Below, one piece after another: positions 51,039 to 60,800 of a DNA stretch of 63,257 bases. This stretch comes from JBCBEX01 sp038528235. Lineage in GTDB: Bacteria > Bacteroidota > Rhodothermia > Rhodothermales > Rubricoccaceae. Below the pieces are notes generated by a model that was given only the letters and a program-made list of their open reading frames with translations, was not told the origin of the DNA and ran no database searches. How positions within the stretch are numbered: the first letter of the stretch is position 1; each line of letters opens with the position of its first letter. The stretch lies in NCBI GenBank assembly GCA_038528235.1, contig JBCBEX010000013.1, positions 1 through 63,257 of the forward strand, given 5' to 3'. Made by a program: the position numbers and the translations under genes.

Positions 51039-52739
51039 ATGTCTGCCTCTAACTTGATCGCTGCGCTCCAGGGCGTCGTTGGTGCCAAGCATGTTCTGAC
51101 CGACGACGGCGACACGGCCTACTACCGGACCGGCTTCCGCTACGGCTTCGGCGGCGCGGCGGCGGTCGTCTTTCCGGGGTCGCTCCTAGAGCAATGGCGC
51201 GTGCTTCAGGCATGCGTGGACGGCGGCGCGGCGATCCTCATGCAGGGGACGAAGACGGGCCTTACGGGGGGCTCCGGCCCCAGCGGCTTCGACTATGACC
51301 GCCCGCTCGTCATCGTCAACACGCGGCGCCTCAAGGGCCTCATCCCGATCCGCGGCGGCGAACAGGTGGTCGCGATGCCCGGCGCGACGCTCCACGAACT
51401 CACCCAGCTGCTCGCGCCCATCGACCGGGTGCCGCACTCGGTGATCGGCTCGACGACCATCGGCGCGACCATCGTGGGCGGGATCGCCAACAACGCGGGC
51501 GGGGCGCTCTGCAAGCGCGGCGTGTCGTACACCGAGCTGTCGCTCTTCGCACGAGTCAACGAGGCGGGCGAGCTCGAACTCGTCAACCACCTCGGCATCC
51601 GGAACCTCGGCGAGACGCCCGAGGAGATCTTCGCGGCGCTGGAACGCGGGCGCATCCCCGAGGACGCCATCGAGGCGTTCGACACGCCTGCGTCCGACCG
51701 CGAGTACGCCGCGCGCATCCGCAACCTGGACGCCGACGTGCCCAACCGCTACAACGCCGATCCCCGGCGGCTCCACGATGTGAGCGGCAGCGCCGGCAAG
51801 GTGGCCGCCTTCGCCGTCCGCGTCGACACCTACCCGAAGCCTGAACGGACGCAGGTCTTCTTCCTCGGCACCAACGACCCCGCCGACTTCACCGCGCTGC
51901 GCCGCCACATCCTGACGCACTTCGAGGAGTTGCCCGACAAAGTCGAGTACATGAACCGGAGCATCCTCGACACGGCCCAGCGCTACGGCAAGGACGTCGT
52001 CCTCTCGATCAAGCACCTCGGCACGAAGCGCCTGCCGAAGCTCTACGCGCTCAAGTCGCGCGTGGAGTACCTGACGAACAAGGTGTCGATCCTGCCGAAG
52101 TTCCTCCCCGACCTCGTGCTCTACCACGCCAGCAAGCTCTTCCCTGGCCAGATCCCGGAGCGGATCCGCCAATACCGCGACCGCTACGAGCACTACCTCA
52201 TTCTCAACGTGTCAGACGACGGCATCGAGGAGGCGCGGCGCTACCTTGACGACGTGTGGGGCACGCGCGCTGGCGTGGACTTCTTCGCGTGCACGGAGGT
52301 CGAAGCCGAGGCGGCGCTGCTGCATCGGTTTGCGGCGGCTGGGGCCGGAATCCGCTACCAAAACGTCCACCAGAAGACAACCGAGGAGGTGCTCGCGCTC
52401 GACATCGCGCTCCTGGGCAGCGACCCTGACTGGATCATCGACATCCCGGACGACGTGGCCGACCAACTCGACCACGCGCTCTACTGCGGACACTTCATGT
52501 GCCACGTCTTCCACCTCGACCTCGTCCCGAAGAAGGGGGCCGACGTGCAGGCCATCAAGCAGCAACTGCTGGCGCTCCTCGACGCGAAGGGGGCGAAGTA
52601 CCCCGCCGAGCACAACGTCGGACACGTCTACGAGGCGGACGAGGCACTGCGGGCGCACTATGCCGCGCTCGATCCGACGAACACGTTCAACCCCGGCATC
52701 GGCCAGACCGAAAAAGCGCGGCGGGCGATGGTGACGTGA
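51039..52739 (+). CDS. dld: Quinone-dependent D-lactate dehydrogenase
   Basis: 566 aa from the ATG at 51039, close to the 571 aa of E. coli Dld. It oxidises D-lactate to pyruvate at the inner-membrane surface, passing electrons to quinone. The FAD-binding domain shows MQGTKTGLTGGSGP and IGSTTIGATIVGGIANNAGG. The cap region (RYLDDVWGTRAGVDFF, HFMCHVFHLDLVPKKGAD) and the C-terminal EHNVGHVYEAD...NTFNPGIGQT are family-typical. Transcribed towards the TonB receptor, with convergent ends. Confidence 0.94.
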   Translation: MSASNLIAALQGVVGAKHVLTDDGDTAYYRTGFRYGFGGAAAVVFPGSLLEQWRVLQACVDGGAAILMQGTKTGLTGGSGPSGFDYDRPLVIVNTRRLKGLIPIRGGEQVVAMPGATLHELTQLLAPIDRVPHSVIGSTTIGATIVGGIANNAGGALCKRGVSYTELSLFARVNEAGELELVNHLGIRNLGETPEEIFAALERGRIPEDAIEAFDTPASDREYAARIRNLDADVPNRYNADPRRLHDVSGSAGKVAAFAVRVDTYPKPERTQVFFLGTNDPADFTALRRHILTHFEELPDKVEYMNRSILDTAQRYGKDVVLSIKHLGTKRLPKLYALKSRVEYLTNKVSILPKFLPDLVLYHASKLFPGQIPERIRQYRDRYEHYLILNVSDDGIEEARRYLDDVWGTRAGVDFFACTEVEAEAALLHRFAAAGAGIRYQNVHQKTTEEVLALDIALLGSDPDWIIDIPDDVADQLDHALYCGHFMCHVFHLDLVPKKGADVQAIKQQLLALLDAKGAKYPAEHNVGHVYEADEALRAHYAALDPTNTFNPGIGQTEKARRAMVT

Positions 52740-52802
52740 GGATGGCAGTCCGAGCTTCCTTACGTCCCCACGTTTACCCCTGCATACGTCCACACTTCGC
52801 GC

Positions 52803-55115
52803 TCAGAACTCGACGCTGAAACCGATGGTGGGCAGCCGCCCGACGTTGGTTTGCTCCACGAGGCGGTCCGGCTCGGCGGGGTCCTCCGTATAGCGCAGCG
52901 CGAACACGTTCTCGCGGCCGAGCACGTTCTGCACGTCGAGATAGACGACCGCGTTGACGCCGCGCGCGATGCCGAAGCGGCGGTCGACGCGCACGTCCCA
53001 GCGGGCGTAGGCGGGCGTGCGCTCGGCGTTGAGCCGGTCGAGGTCTTGGACGCCGCGCCGGGTGAGGGCGTACTCGCGCTCGGACGCCTCCAGGTCGAAC
53101 GGCGTGAACGGGCGGCCTGACTGCACCGTGAGCCGCGTGCCGACCTCCCAGTTGCCCAGCCGGACGCCGCCCGCCAGCGAGACGGTGTGGCGCACGTCCC
53201 ACGAACTCGGGCGGAAGACGCCGTCCGCGCCGGTGAACTCGCTCCAGCCGAGCGTGTAGGCGCCGAGTCCGTAGACACGTCCGACGAGCCGCTGCTGCGC
53301 CGACACCTCGACGCCGTAGGCGCGCCCCTCGCCGACCGGCGTGAGGTCCTCGGCACCGATGATCCCGAAGTCGCCGCCGAGGTTGGCGAGCGAGACGCGC
53401 GGGTCGGACGCCGAGACGGGGTAGTCGTCGTAGGCCTTGTAGTAGCCCTCGACGCCGACGCGCAGGCCCTCGGCCACGTCTACCGCCACGCCACCGACGG
53501 CCTGCCCCACATCGATCCAGCGGAGGTCGCGGTTGACGAACGCCCCATTCTCCTGCACGGCGAGCGAGATCAACTCCGGCGCTTGCGTGAAGCGCCCGAG
53601 CGCGGCGCTGAGTTGCACACGGTCCGTCACGTCAAAGGCGAGGCTGGCGCGTGGCGAGAGGACCGCGCCCTGGTCGAGGAAGTCGGTCCCGTCGGCGCGG
53701 AGGCCGCCCGTGAGCGCGAGCGGGCCGACCTGCGCGGTGAGTTGTCCATAGCCGAAGCCTTTCCAGAGCGCGAGGTCGGTGTCGAAGCGGAGATCGTCGC
53801 CAAACGGCGTCGCGGGCGTCGCGCGCTGGAAGAAGACCGAGGTGATCGTCTCGCGCGAGGCCCCGCCGCCGACGCCGAGCGTGAGGCGCGGGCTAAGCTT
53901 GAAGTCGGCGTCGGAGCGGATGCGCCAGGCCGTCTCGTCGGCGTCGTTGGTCAGGAGCGCGACATCGTCCTGGTCGAGGTCCTGGAAGGCGAACGTCTGG
54001 AACGAGCGACTCACGGCCGTGGTGATAAAGCCGCCGGGCAGGAGTCGCCGCCACGAGACGCCGGTGGTGTAGCTCCGCTGGTCGTTGTCGAGCACGCGGT
54101 CGGCGATCTCCTGATTCTCGAAGTCGTCGTCCGGGCCAGGCTCCTCGATATCGAAGTCGTCCACGGCCCAGAGGCCGAAGTAGACGAAGCGGTCGTCGCG
54201 CGTGGGCGTCCACTCGACGCGGCTCTGGAAGTCCCAGTAGGCCGGGCGGATCGGCAGGTCGAGGAGTTGGAAAAGCAGTTGGAGGTAGGAGCGGCGCGCC
54301 GAGAACGTCCAGTTGAAGTCTTGGCCGGAGGAGCCGTCGAGCGAGAGCGCCGTCTCGGTCGCGCCGACCGTGAAGTCGCCCGCGAGCGTCTCGGGGCTGC
54401 CGGGGCGGTTCTCGACGACGAGCACCGACGAGGCGGCGTCGCCGTAGCGGACGGGGAAGCCGCCGGTGTAGAACGTCGTCTCGCGGATGAAGTCGACGTT
54501 CAGCAGCCCGAGCGCGCCGCCCGCCGCGCCCTGCGTCGCGAAGTGGTTGATCTGCGGGATTTCGATGCCGTCGACGATGTAGGCGTTCTCGCTCGGTCCG
54601 CCGCCGCGCACGAGGAGGTCGTTGCGGTTGTCGACGCCGCTCGACACGCCGGGCAGCGTGAGCAGCGAGCGCGAGATGTCGTTCTGCCCGCCGGGCGTGC
54701 GGCGCACCTCCTCCGGCCCGAGCGTCCGCGCCGAGACGGGCGCATCCGGTGCATCGTCGAAGAAGTCGCTCTCGACCGTGATGCCCTCGCCGACGACGGC
54801 GGCATCCTCGCGCAACTCGAAGAGGAGGAACGTAGAGCGGCTGCCCTGCACGACCACGTCGGTGCGCTCCTGCGGGGCATACCCGACGAACGAGGCCCGC
54901 ACGCGGTACACGCCCGGCGGTAGGGCCTGCACCTCGAACGCTCCGTCGAGGTTGGTGGCCGCCCCGCCGACGAGGGTCCCATCGGAGCCCAGTACGGCCA
55001 CGTTGGCGCCGGGTAGCGTCTCCTGCGTGACGGCATCCACGACGCGCCCCGTGAGCGACTGGGCCACGGCTGACGCCGAAGCAAGAGAGAGGAGAACGAG
55101 GAGAAGGGCACGCAT
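52803..55115 (-). CDS. TonB-dependent outer-membrane receptor
   Basis: 770 aa from the ATG at 55115, with a signal peptide (ALLLVLLSLASASAVAQ). A CarboxypepD_reg-like beta-sandwich (about residues 20-105, GRVVDAVTQETLPGANVAVL) precedes the plug (PGVSSGVDNRNDLLVRGGG, AYIVDGIEIPQINHF) and a ~22-strand barrel. The last residue is Phe (IGFSVEF), as needed for Bam insertion. It imports an unknown ligand using TonB energy. A TetR gene lies directly upstream on the same strand. Confidence 0.94.
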   Translation of the reverse strand: MRALLLVLLSLASASAVAQSLTGRVVDAVTQETLPGANVAVLGSDGTLVGGAATNLDGAFEVQALPPGVYRVRASFVGYAPQERTDVVVQGSRSTFLLFELREDAAVVGEGITVESDFFDDAPDAPVSARTLGPEEVRRTPGGQNDISRSLLTLPGVSSGVDNRNDLLVRGGGPSENAYIVDGIEIPQINHFATQGAAGGALGLLNVDFIRETTFYTGGFPVRYGDAASSVLVVENRPGSPETLAGDFTVGATETALSLDGSSGQDFNWTFSARRSYLQLLFQLLDLPIRPAYWDFQSRVEWTPTRDDRFVYFGLWAVDDFDIEEPGPDDDFENQEIADRVLDNDQRSYTTGVSWRRLLPGGFITTAVSRSFQTFAFQDLDQDDVALLTNDADETAWRIRSDADFKLSPRLTLGVGGGASRETITSVFFQRATPATPFGDDLRFDTDLALWKGFGYGQLTAQVGPLALTGGLRADGTDFLDQGAVLSPRASLAFDVTDRVQLSAALGRFTQAPELISLAVQENGAFVNRDLRWIDVGQAVGGVAVDVAEGLRVGVEGYYKAYDDYPVSASDPRVSLANLGGDFGIIGAEDLTPVGEGRAYGVEVSAQQRLVGRVYGLGAYTLGWSEFTGADGVFRPSSWDVRHTVSLAGGVRLGNWEVGTRLTVQSGRPFTPFDLEASEREYALTRRGVQDLDRLNAERTPAYARWDVRVDRRFGIARGVNAVVYLDVQNVLGRENVFALRYTEDPAEPDRLVEQTNVGRLPTIGFSVEF

Positions 55116-55161
55116 GGGGAGAAGGGCAGGACGCCGGAACGGCATGAGAAGGGATGTGATC

Positions 55162-55181
55162 TACCTACAAGTTGGTAGGCA
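55162..55181 (-). promoter_or_regulatory. Candidate TetR-family operator
   Basis: On the plus strand TACCTACAAG-TTGGTAGGCA, a dyad matching in 7 of 10 positions per half, of the type many TetR proteins bind. It lies 47 bases before the TonB-receptor ATG, just downstream of a TATAAG -10-like element (minus strand, about 55183-55189), so it would overlap the transcription start. Confidence 0.5.
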
Positions 55182-55211
55182 GTTCTTATACCCGTGATAG
55201 TTCCGAGCTAC

Positions 55212-55793
55212 CTAGTCGTTCGCGCCCTGAATCAGGACCGCAATGATGTCGTCGGCGACCTCCTCGAAGGAGCGAGGGAGTTCCCCCGCAGCGTGCGCCG
55301 GGATGACCGCGTTGATGGACGCCACGAACATCCCGGCGAGCAGGTCAGGGGCGTCCTTGCTGATCTCGCCGCGCTCTCGGGCCGCCTGGAACAGTGCCGC
55401 GACGGGACGGAGCAGGTACGCGTAGAGCAGGCCGGTGATCGCTTCTGCCTGCGGCTGCGCGGCGGTCGGCTGGTTCGGTGTGGCCATCGCGACGACGTTC
55501 ATCGCGGGCTGGGACTCTAGCCATGTGGCTACCGCCTTTAGTTGCGACGCGAGCGTCGGCGCTTCCTGCGCGATGGCTTCGATGCGGTCCCGGTGGCGAC
55601 AGAGCGCGCGCTCCAGGACGCGGTCCCAGAGTTCCTGCTTGCCGCCCGGCGCGTGGTGGTAGAGCGAGGTGTGCTTGATGCCGAGCACCGCGGCGATGTC
55701 GCGAAGGCGTGTGCCTGCGTACCCTCGCTCCATGAACAGGTGTTCGGCAGCGTCGAGCACGCGATCCGTGGCGGCCGATTCGCTCGGGGGCAT
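55212..55793 (-). CDS. TetR-family transcriptional regulator
   Basis: 193 aa from the ATG at 55793; a TTG at 55823 is an alternative. The N-terminal helix-turn-helix is clear: VLDAAEHLFMERGYAGTRLR, then DIAAVLGIKHTSLYHH with the typical 'SLYHHxxxKxxL' recognition end. The C-terminal ligand domain (~70-190) is all-helical. It lies 96 bases upstream of the TonB receptor gene on the same strand, with a candidate operator in the gap, and probably represses it. Confidence 0.92.
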   Translation of the reverse strand: MPPSESAATDRVLDAAEHLFMERGYAGTRLRDIAAVLGIKHTSLYHHAPGGKQELWDRVLERALCRHRDRIEAIAQEAPTLASQLKAVATWLESQPAMNVVAMATPNQPTAAQPQAEAITGLLYAYLLRPVAALFQAARERGEISKDAPDLLAGMFVASINAVIPAHAAGELPRSFEEVADDIIAVLIQGAND

Positions 55794-55899
55794 AGCGTCA
55801 GAGAGTAGCGCAGACAAAGACAAGACGAGCTATACGATTCGGCCAGCGAGCGCGATCCCCGAGCACCCTACCTCAGCCTTGTCGCGTCGCAAAGCCGTC

Positions 55900-56250
55900 T
55901 CAATCATCCAGTCGGGGCTTACGGCGGCGCTTCTTCTTCTCCGACCGCTGGCGCTTGGCCTCCACGCGGCGGCGCTTCGAGGCCTTGGTGGGCTTCGTCG
56001 CAACGCGCTTCTTCTCGGGCTTCGCGGCGGCGGCGAGGCGCTTGCGGAGCCGCGCGAGCGCCGTCTGCTTGTTGGTGTGCTGGCTGCGCGAGCGCCGCTC
56101 GGTCACCACGGTCCCCGTCGGGCGGTGCGTGAGGCGCACGGCCGTCTCGACCTTGTTGGCGTGCTGCCCGCCTGGCCCGCCGCTGCGAAACGTGTCCACG
56201 TCGCACTGCGCCAGGAGCGCGTCGTCGTCGAGGAGGTGATAGTCGCTCAT
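55900..56250 (-). CDS. Stand-alone GGQ-domain release-factor-like protein
   Basis: 116 aa from the ATG at 56250. It contains only the catalytic domain of class-I release factors: FRSGGPGGQHANKVETAVRL with the GGQ that triggers peptidyl-tRNA hydrolysis, then RSRSQHTNKQTALARLRKRL. The tail is very basic (KRRRVEAKRQRSEKKKRRR), as in ArfB/mtRF-R-type ribosome-rescue factors that reach into the mRNA channel. There is no codon-recognition domain. It probably rescues stalled ribosomes. Confidence 0.9.
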   Translation of the reverse strand: MSDYHLLDDDALLAQCDVDTFRSGGPGGQHANKVETAVRLTHRPTGTVVTERRSRSQHTNKQTALARLRKRLAAAAKPEKKRVATKPTKASKRRRVEAKRQRSEKKKRRRKPRLDD

Positions 56251-56316
56251 GGGGACAACGTATGAACGTGCGAGGCGATCTGCACCCACGTCCACACGTT
56301 CACACCGACCGCCCTG

Positions 56317-57024
56317 CTACCGCCGGGCGGCGTAGTAGTCGTCGCGGAACTCCTGCGCGATGCGGTCGGCGGTGAAGTCGGCGAGGCGTTCGAGGCCCGC
56401 GCGCATCTCCGCCTCGGTGAGCCGGGCGAGGGCCCGCGCCGTGACCACGTTGCCGATGGGCGTCGGCATGCCGAAGATGGAGGCGTCGAGCGTCTCCCGC
56501 TCGCGGACGCGCTGCTCCCAGTATTCGCGTCCCGTGCGCCGATCCACGAGCAGCACGTCGGCTTCGAGCGCAAAGAAGACCGCGCCCTCGAAGGAGTCGG
56601 CGACGAGGCCGTAGTCGTAGACACGAAGGTCGAGCAGGAGATCGGCGTCCGCAGGGCGGTTGACCGGCGCGAAGGCGAGTTGTTCGGCAGCCTGCACGAA
56701 GAAGCGCCGCGCCACGCGGTCGGCCACGTCGAGGCCGCGTGCCACGGAGTCGAGCCGGGCCTGTGCCTCGCGCGCCTCTTCCCACTTCCCGATGGCGGTG
56801 CCCACGCGCGCGGCCGTACCGATGGGGTCCCACGGGTTGACGAACGCCTCGTCCGGCCCCGTCTGCACGCGTGGCGCGGGCGGCACCGCCGCAATGATGG
56901 CGATGCGCGCCTCGTCGAGCGACACCTCGTCGAGGCGGTTGGTGGACGCGCAGCCAGGGGCGACGGTCAGCAGCAGCGGGAGCGCGAGGAGCAGCGGCAG
57001 AGCGCGGGCGGTAGAGATCGACAT
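56317..57024 (-). CDS. Lipoprotein of unknown function
   Basis: 235 aa from the ATG at 57024. A lipoprotein signal (LLLALPLLLTVAPGC, lipid Cys ~25) precedes a domain with DPIGTAARVGTAIGK, DLRVYDYGLVADSFEGAVFF and ADVLLVDRRTGREYWEQRV. The 'LLDLRVYDYGL' and 'LVDRRTG' strands resemble periplasmic lipoproteins with an alpha/beta fold, but no enzyme motif is visible. Lies 66 bases upstream of the release-factor-like gene on the same strand. Confidence 0.75.
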   Translation of the reverse strand: MSISTARALPLLLALPLLLTVAPGCASTNRLDEVSLDEARIAIIAAVPPAPRVQTGPDEAFVNPWDPIGTAARVGTAIGKWEEAREAQARLDSVARGLDVADRVARRFFVQAAEQLAFAPVNRPADADLLLDLRVYDYGLVADSFEGAVFFALEADVLLVDRRTGREYWEQRVRERETLDASIFGMPTPIGNVVTARALARLTEAEMRAGLERLADFTADRIAQEFRDDYYAARR

Positions 57025-57205
57025 CGGACGCGGGGAAGGCAGAGACGACAGGGTTGGAATCCGGGGTGGCGGGAGCCTCGGCGCAGGGTGGCCCGTATCT
57101 TGCCCCACCAGGTGGCTCGCACACTCGTACAGCCGCCTGGCCCCGTCTCCGAGTAACCTCTCTGCGAGCAACGCTGCGCTCGCGCCCAGCCTATCCCCAC
57201 CCGTC

Positions 57206-57559
57206 ATGCCCTACGTCGTCGCCGAACCCTGCATCAACTGCAAGCACACCGACTGCGTCGAGGTCTGCCCCGTCGACTGCTTCTACGAGGGGCCCAACTT
57301 CCTCGTCATCAACCCCGAGGAGTGCATCGACTGCAACGCCTGCGTGCCCGTCTGCCCCGTCGAGGCCATCTACGCCGACGACGAACTCCCGGAGAAGTGG
57401 ACGCACTATGCCGAGTGGAACGCCTACCTCGCGCAGCAGTGGGCCGACCTCGGCTACAACATCACCGAGAAGAAAGAGCCGCTCCCCCACGCCGAGGAAT
57501 GGGCGCAGGCCGAGAAGACCGAGGAAGACATCCTCACCTGGGACACCGGCGAAGGGTGA
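57206..57559 (+). CDS. fdxA: 7Fe-8S ferredoxin (FdxA/Azotobacter FdI type)
   Basis: 117 aa from the ATG at 57206. The N terminus (CINCKHTDCVEVCPVDCFYE) and second cluster segment (CIDCNACVPVCP) give Cys9, 17 and 50 for a 3Fe-4S cluster and Cys21, 40, 43 and 46 for a 4Fe-4S cluster. Extra Cys12 and Cys25 are placed as in FdI. The long C-terminal helix (NITEKKEPLPHAEEW) is also FdI-like. A low-potential electron carrier; partner unknown. Confidence 0.96.
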   Translation: MPYVVAEPCINCKHTDCVEVCPVDCFYEGPNFLVINPEECIDCNACVPVCPVEAIYADDELPEKWTHYAEWNAYLAQQWADLGYNITEKKEPLPHAEEWAQAEKTEEDILTWDTGEG

Positions 57560-57584
57560 ACGCGCCACGCTGCTGACTGAAACA

Positions 57585-57621
57585 CCACGCGGCGCGCTGA
57601 ACGAGTCGGCGCGCCGCGTGG
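57585..57621. terminator. Bidirectional terminator hairpin between fdxA and tRNA-Ser
   Basis: A perfect 13-bp stem (57585-57597 with 57609-57621) and an 11-base loop, between convergent fdxA and tRNA genes. CGTTT follows on the plus strand and TGTTTC on the minus strand. Confidence 0.75.
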
Positions 57622-57629
57622 CGTTTGAG

Positions 57630-57716
57630 CGGAGGGGGAGGGATTCGAACCCCCGGTACCTTGCGGTACGTCGGTTTTCAAGACCGGTGCGTTAAACCAG
57701 ACTCCGCCACCCCTCC
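57630..57716 (-). tRNA. tRNA-Ser (anticodon UGA)
   Basis: 87 bases including the discriminator G. The acceptor stem GGAGGGG/CCCCTCC is perfect. The anticodon loop contains TCTTGAAAA with TGA, the T-arm reads GGTTCGAATCC, and there is a long variable arm (TACCGCAAGGTA) as required for a class II serine tRNA. CCA is not encoded. Confidence 0.95.
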
Positions 57717-57737
57717 GGGGCAGACAGTCAAGATACG

Positions 57738-57779
57738 ACGCGGGCGGCGGCGCCTCCCAAGAGACCCCACCGCCCGCGT
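57738..57779 (-). terminator. Hairpin after the S8 protease gene
   Basis: A perfect 10-bp stem ACGCGGGCGG/CCGCCCGCGT with a 22-base loop, between the protease stop and the tRNA 5' end. No T-run follows. Confidence 0.5.
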
Positions 57780-57801
57780 ATGATTCTGGTCGAAGGCGAT
57801 T

Positions 57802-60800
57802 CTAGCTGCAGTCACTGGGGGCGCGCCGCACGGCCTCCGTCGCCGAGGCGGTACCGCTGACGGCCTCCACCGAGCACGGAACCGTCGCCGGGGCATTGAC
57901 GCGGATCTGCCACGTCCCGTCGTCCTTCACCACCCACGACTTGAGCGAGGCGCCGGTCACTGCGTGCCGGACTACAACTCGCTCTCCCGGCGTGCCCGTG
58001 CCCCGCACGACGAGGCGGCTCCGGTCTTGGCTCCAGTCCGCGCGCGTGATCGCGACTACGTCGCCAGCGGCTACCGGCGCATCACCGGCGTCACAGTCGG
58101 CCGGGGCGCGCCGCACGGCCTCCGTCGCCGAGGCGGTACCGCTGACGGCCTCCACCGAGCACGGAACCGTCGCCGGGGCATTGNNNNNNNNNNNNNNNNN
58201 NNNNNNNNNNNNNNNNNNNNNNNNNNNNNNNNNNNNNNNNNNNNNNNNNNNNNNNNNNNNNNNNNNNNNNNNNNNNNNNGCGTGCCCGTGCCCCGCACGA
58301 CGAGGCGGCTCCGGTCTTGGCTCCAGTCCGCGCGCGTGATCGCGACTACGTCGCCAACAGGGGAGCCTCCCATCCCGCCGATCTCAGGCTCGCCCGTCCC
58401 AGATCCGCCGGTCTCCGGTCCGCCGGTTCCGGGCCCACTGGTTCCGGGCCCGCCCGTGGGCTCGTCGGTGCGTTCCACGTAGACGAAGTTGGGGTCGCAG
58501 TCCACGTTCAGGGCGATCTCATCGGAACCCCCAGTGGCGTCCACGGCGCGGAGGCGGCACGGAGGCAGCACATTCATCTCGGGCCGCAGCAGGAACCCGT
58601 AGCTCCCGACCGGCCCCGCCGACGCCGAGGCCAGGAGGACGCCGTTGTCCGGGTTGATGAGCGACACGGCCGTCCCGCCGGTGGCCAGTCCAGCCACGGT
58701 GAGTTCGTGCGCCAGCCCATCCCACAGGGCCCCGGTGATTGAGATGGGCTTCTCGCACGACGGCGGTGCGTTGATCACGGCCCGCGTGATGGTGATGTCC
58801 TCCTGGGTCACCACCACCTCGCACGGGGCTTCGCTCAGACCCTCCACGTGGACCGTGTAGGAGCCAAAGAACGGTCGGCCCGCGCCGAGTTCCTCCATGG
58901 TCGTGGCATTGAGCACGCGCACCTGACTCCATTGCTTGGAAGTCCCCCAGACGTAGAGCTTGCCCTCCGTCCACGCCACGATCTCCACGGAGAGCTCGGG
59001 CGCGTTCTCGATCGTTGTGCCGATGGAGCCTAGGATGCTGCAGCCTGGAACGCCGATGGCCGGGAGTACGACGGAGCGCGACTCGTAGGTGAAGCCCTCG
59101 TAGACCGCACGGATACGGCAGGACGTCTGGTTGGCACCGGAGAGGCTCAGCGAGAACTGGCCGTCTTCCATGATGACGACGCTACCGATGAGCGCATCCG
59201 TTTCGTCGTCGTAGAAGCTGACCTGGTCGAGGCGCGGGCCGCGTCCGCTGAGCACCAGGGCGTTGTCGGTCCGATTCCACCACGCGCCCGTGAAGAGGAA
59301 CGGCTCCTGATCCGCCGTGCTCGCGAAGTCGCCCACGTGGAGCGTGCGCGTGGTCGTGTTGGCAGGGACGCCGTGGACGCCCTCGCGGCTGTAGCCGAGG
59401 AGCGCCGCCTTCACCGCGAGCGGCGTCGCGTTGGGGTGCTGGTGGAGGTAGAGCGCGGCCGCACCCACCGCGTGCGGGGTCGCCATCGAGGTACCCGACA
59501 TGAGGATGCTCTCCCCGGCGCTGGCCTCCTCAGGGAGATGCGTGAGCGACACGACGAGGTCGCCAGGGGCGAGCAGGTCCACACTCGGACCGTAGTTCGA
59601 GAATGATGCGAAGCGGTTCTCCTGGTCGTAGGCCCCCACCGTGATCGCCTCGGCGACGTGCGCCGGCGAGTAGGTCGAGGCGTCCGCCCCATCGTTGCCC
59701 GCCGACACCACTGCCACCACGCCTTGCTCGGTGGCCCTCTTGATGGCCTCGTCGAGCGCGTTGTAGGCCGTCGTGCCGATGTCCATGCCGAGCGAGAGGT
59801 TCATCACGACGGCATGGCTGGGGTTGCGCTGCTTGTAGTCGGTGACGTAGTCCACGGCGGCCACGACGGTCGTGACGTCGGTGCGGCCCTGGTCGGTGAG
59901 CACCTTCAGGCTATGGAGCTTCACGCCGGGGGCCATGCCGAGCGTGCCCTCGTCGTTGTCGCTCGCCCCGACCGTGCCGGCGATGTGCGTGCCGTGCCCG
60001 GTGGCATCGGACGGATCGCCCTGGGCCTCCGGGTCGAAGACCGGCATCTGCTCGAACTCGGAGTCGTCCCAGGTCTCCTGGTCGCGGTTGACGAAGAGCA
60101 TGGTGAAGTCTTTCGCCTCGACCACGTTGAGATCGCGGTCGTAGATGCCCGAGTCGAGGATGAAGGCATGCACGTTGCCCTGCGCGTCGAAGTTGGTGAA
60201 GGCCGCGCCGACGCGGGCGATGTTCCAGGGGAGCATCTGGCCGCTCTCGAACAGCCCCTCGCGGAGGAAGAAGTTGCCGCCCTGCATCTCGGGATCGGGC
60301 TCAGCAAACTCCAGGTCGGGGTCGTCCTGGAACTCCAGCAGGAGCGTGTCGAGCAGGTCGGAGCCAAACGAGACGGAGATGCCGGGGCGCGCGAGCGAGA
60401 CGCGCAGTCGCAGCCGGATCACGCTGGAGCGCGTGTCGAACTCCTGCTGCAGCTGGGACTCGGGGACGCCATACTCCTGCAGCACCCGGCTGGTGATGCC
60501 ATAGGCGCGGAGTACATCCATCGTGACCCCACCGTACTCCTGCAGCACGCGGCTGGTGATGCCATACTCCTGCAGCACCCGCCGCGTGACGCCGTACTCC
60601 TGCAGCACCCGGCGCGTGACGCCGTACTCCTGCAGCACCCGCTGCGTGATGCCCCACTGGTCGAGGATGCGCGGCGTGACCCCGTCGGCCTCGTACTCCT
60701 GGAAGCCGAGAAAGAGGTGCGTCTGCTGATCGCCGACGCTGCTGTGGGAGACCACGGTGGGCTCGGCGAGGGCGACCTCCGGGCCATCGGTGACGGCGTT

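Noticed and set aside
58071..58183. Separate reading frame after the N run giving a basic peptide ending the protease
   Set aside because: It is out of phase with the repeat units; the correct frame continues to 57802 when the gap is taken as 91 bases.
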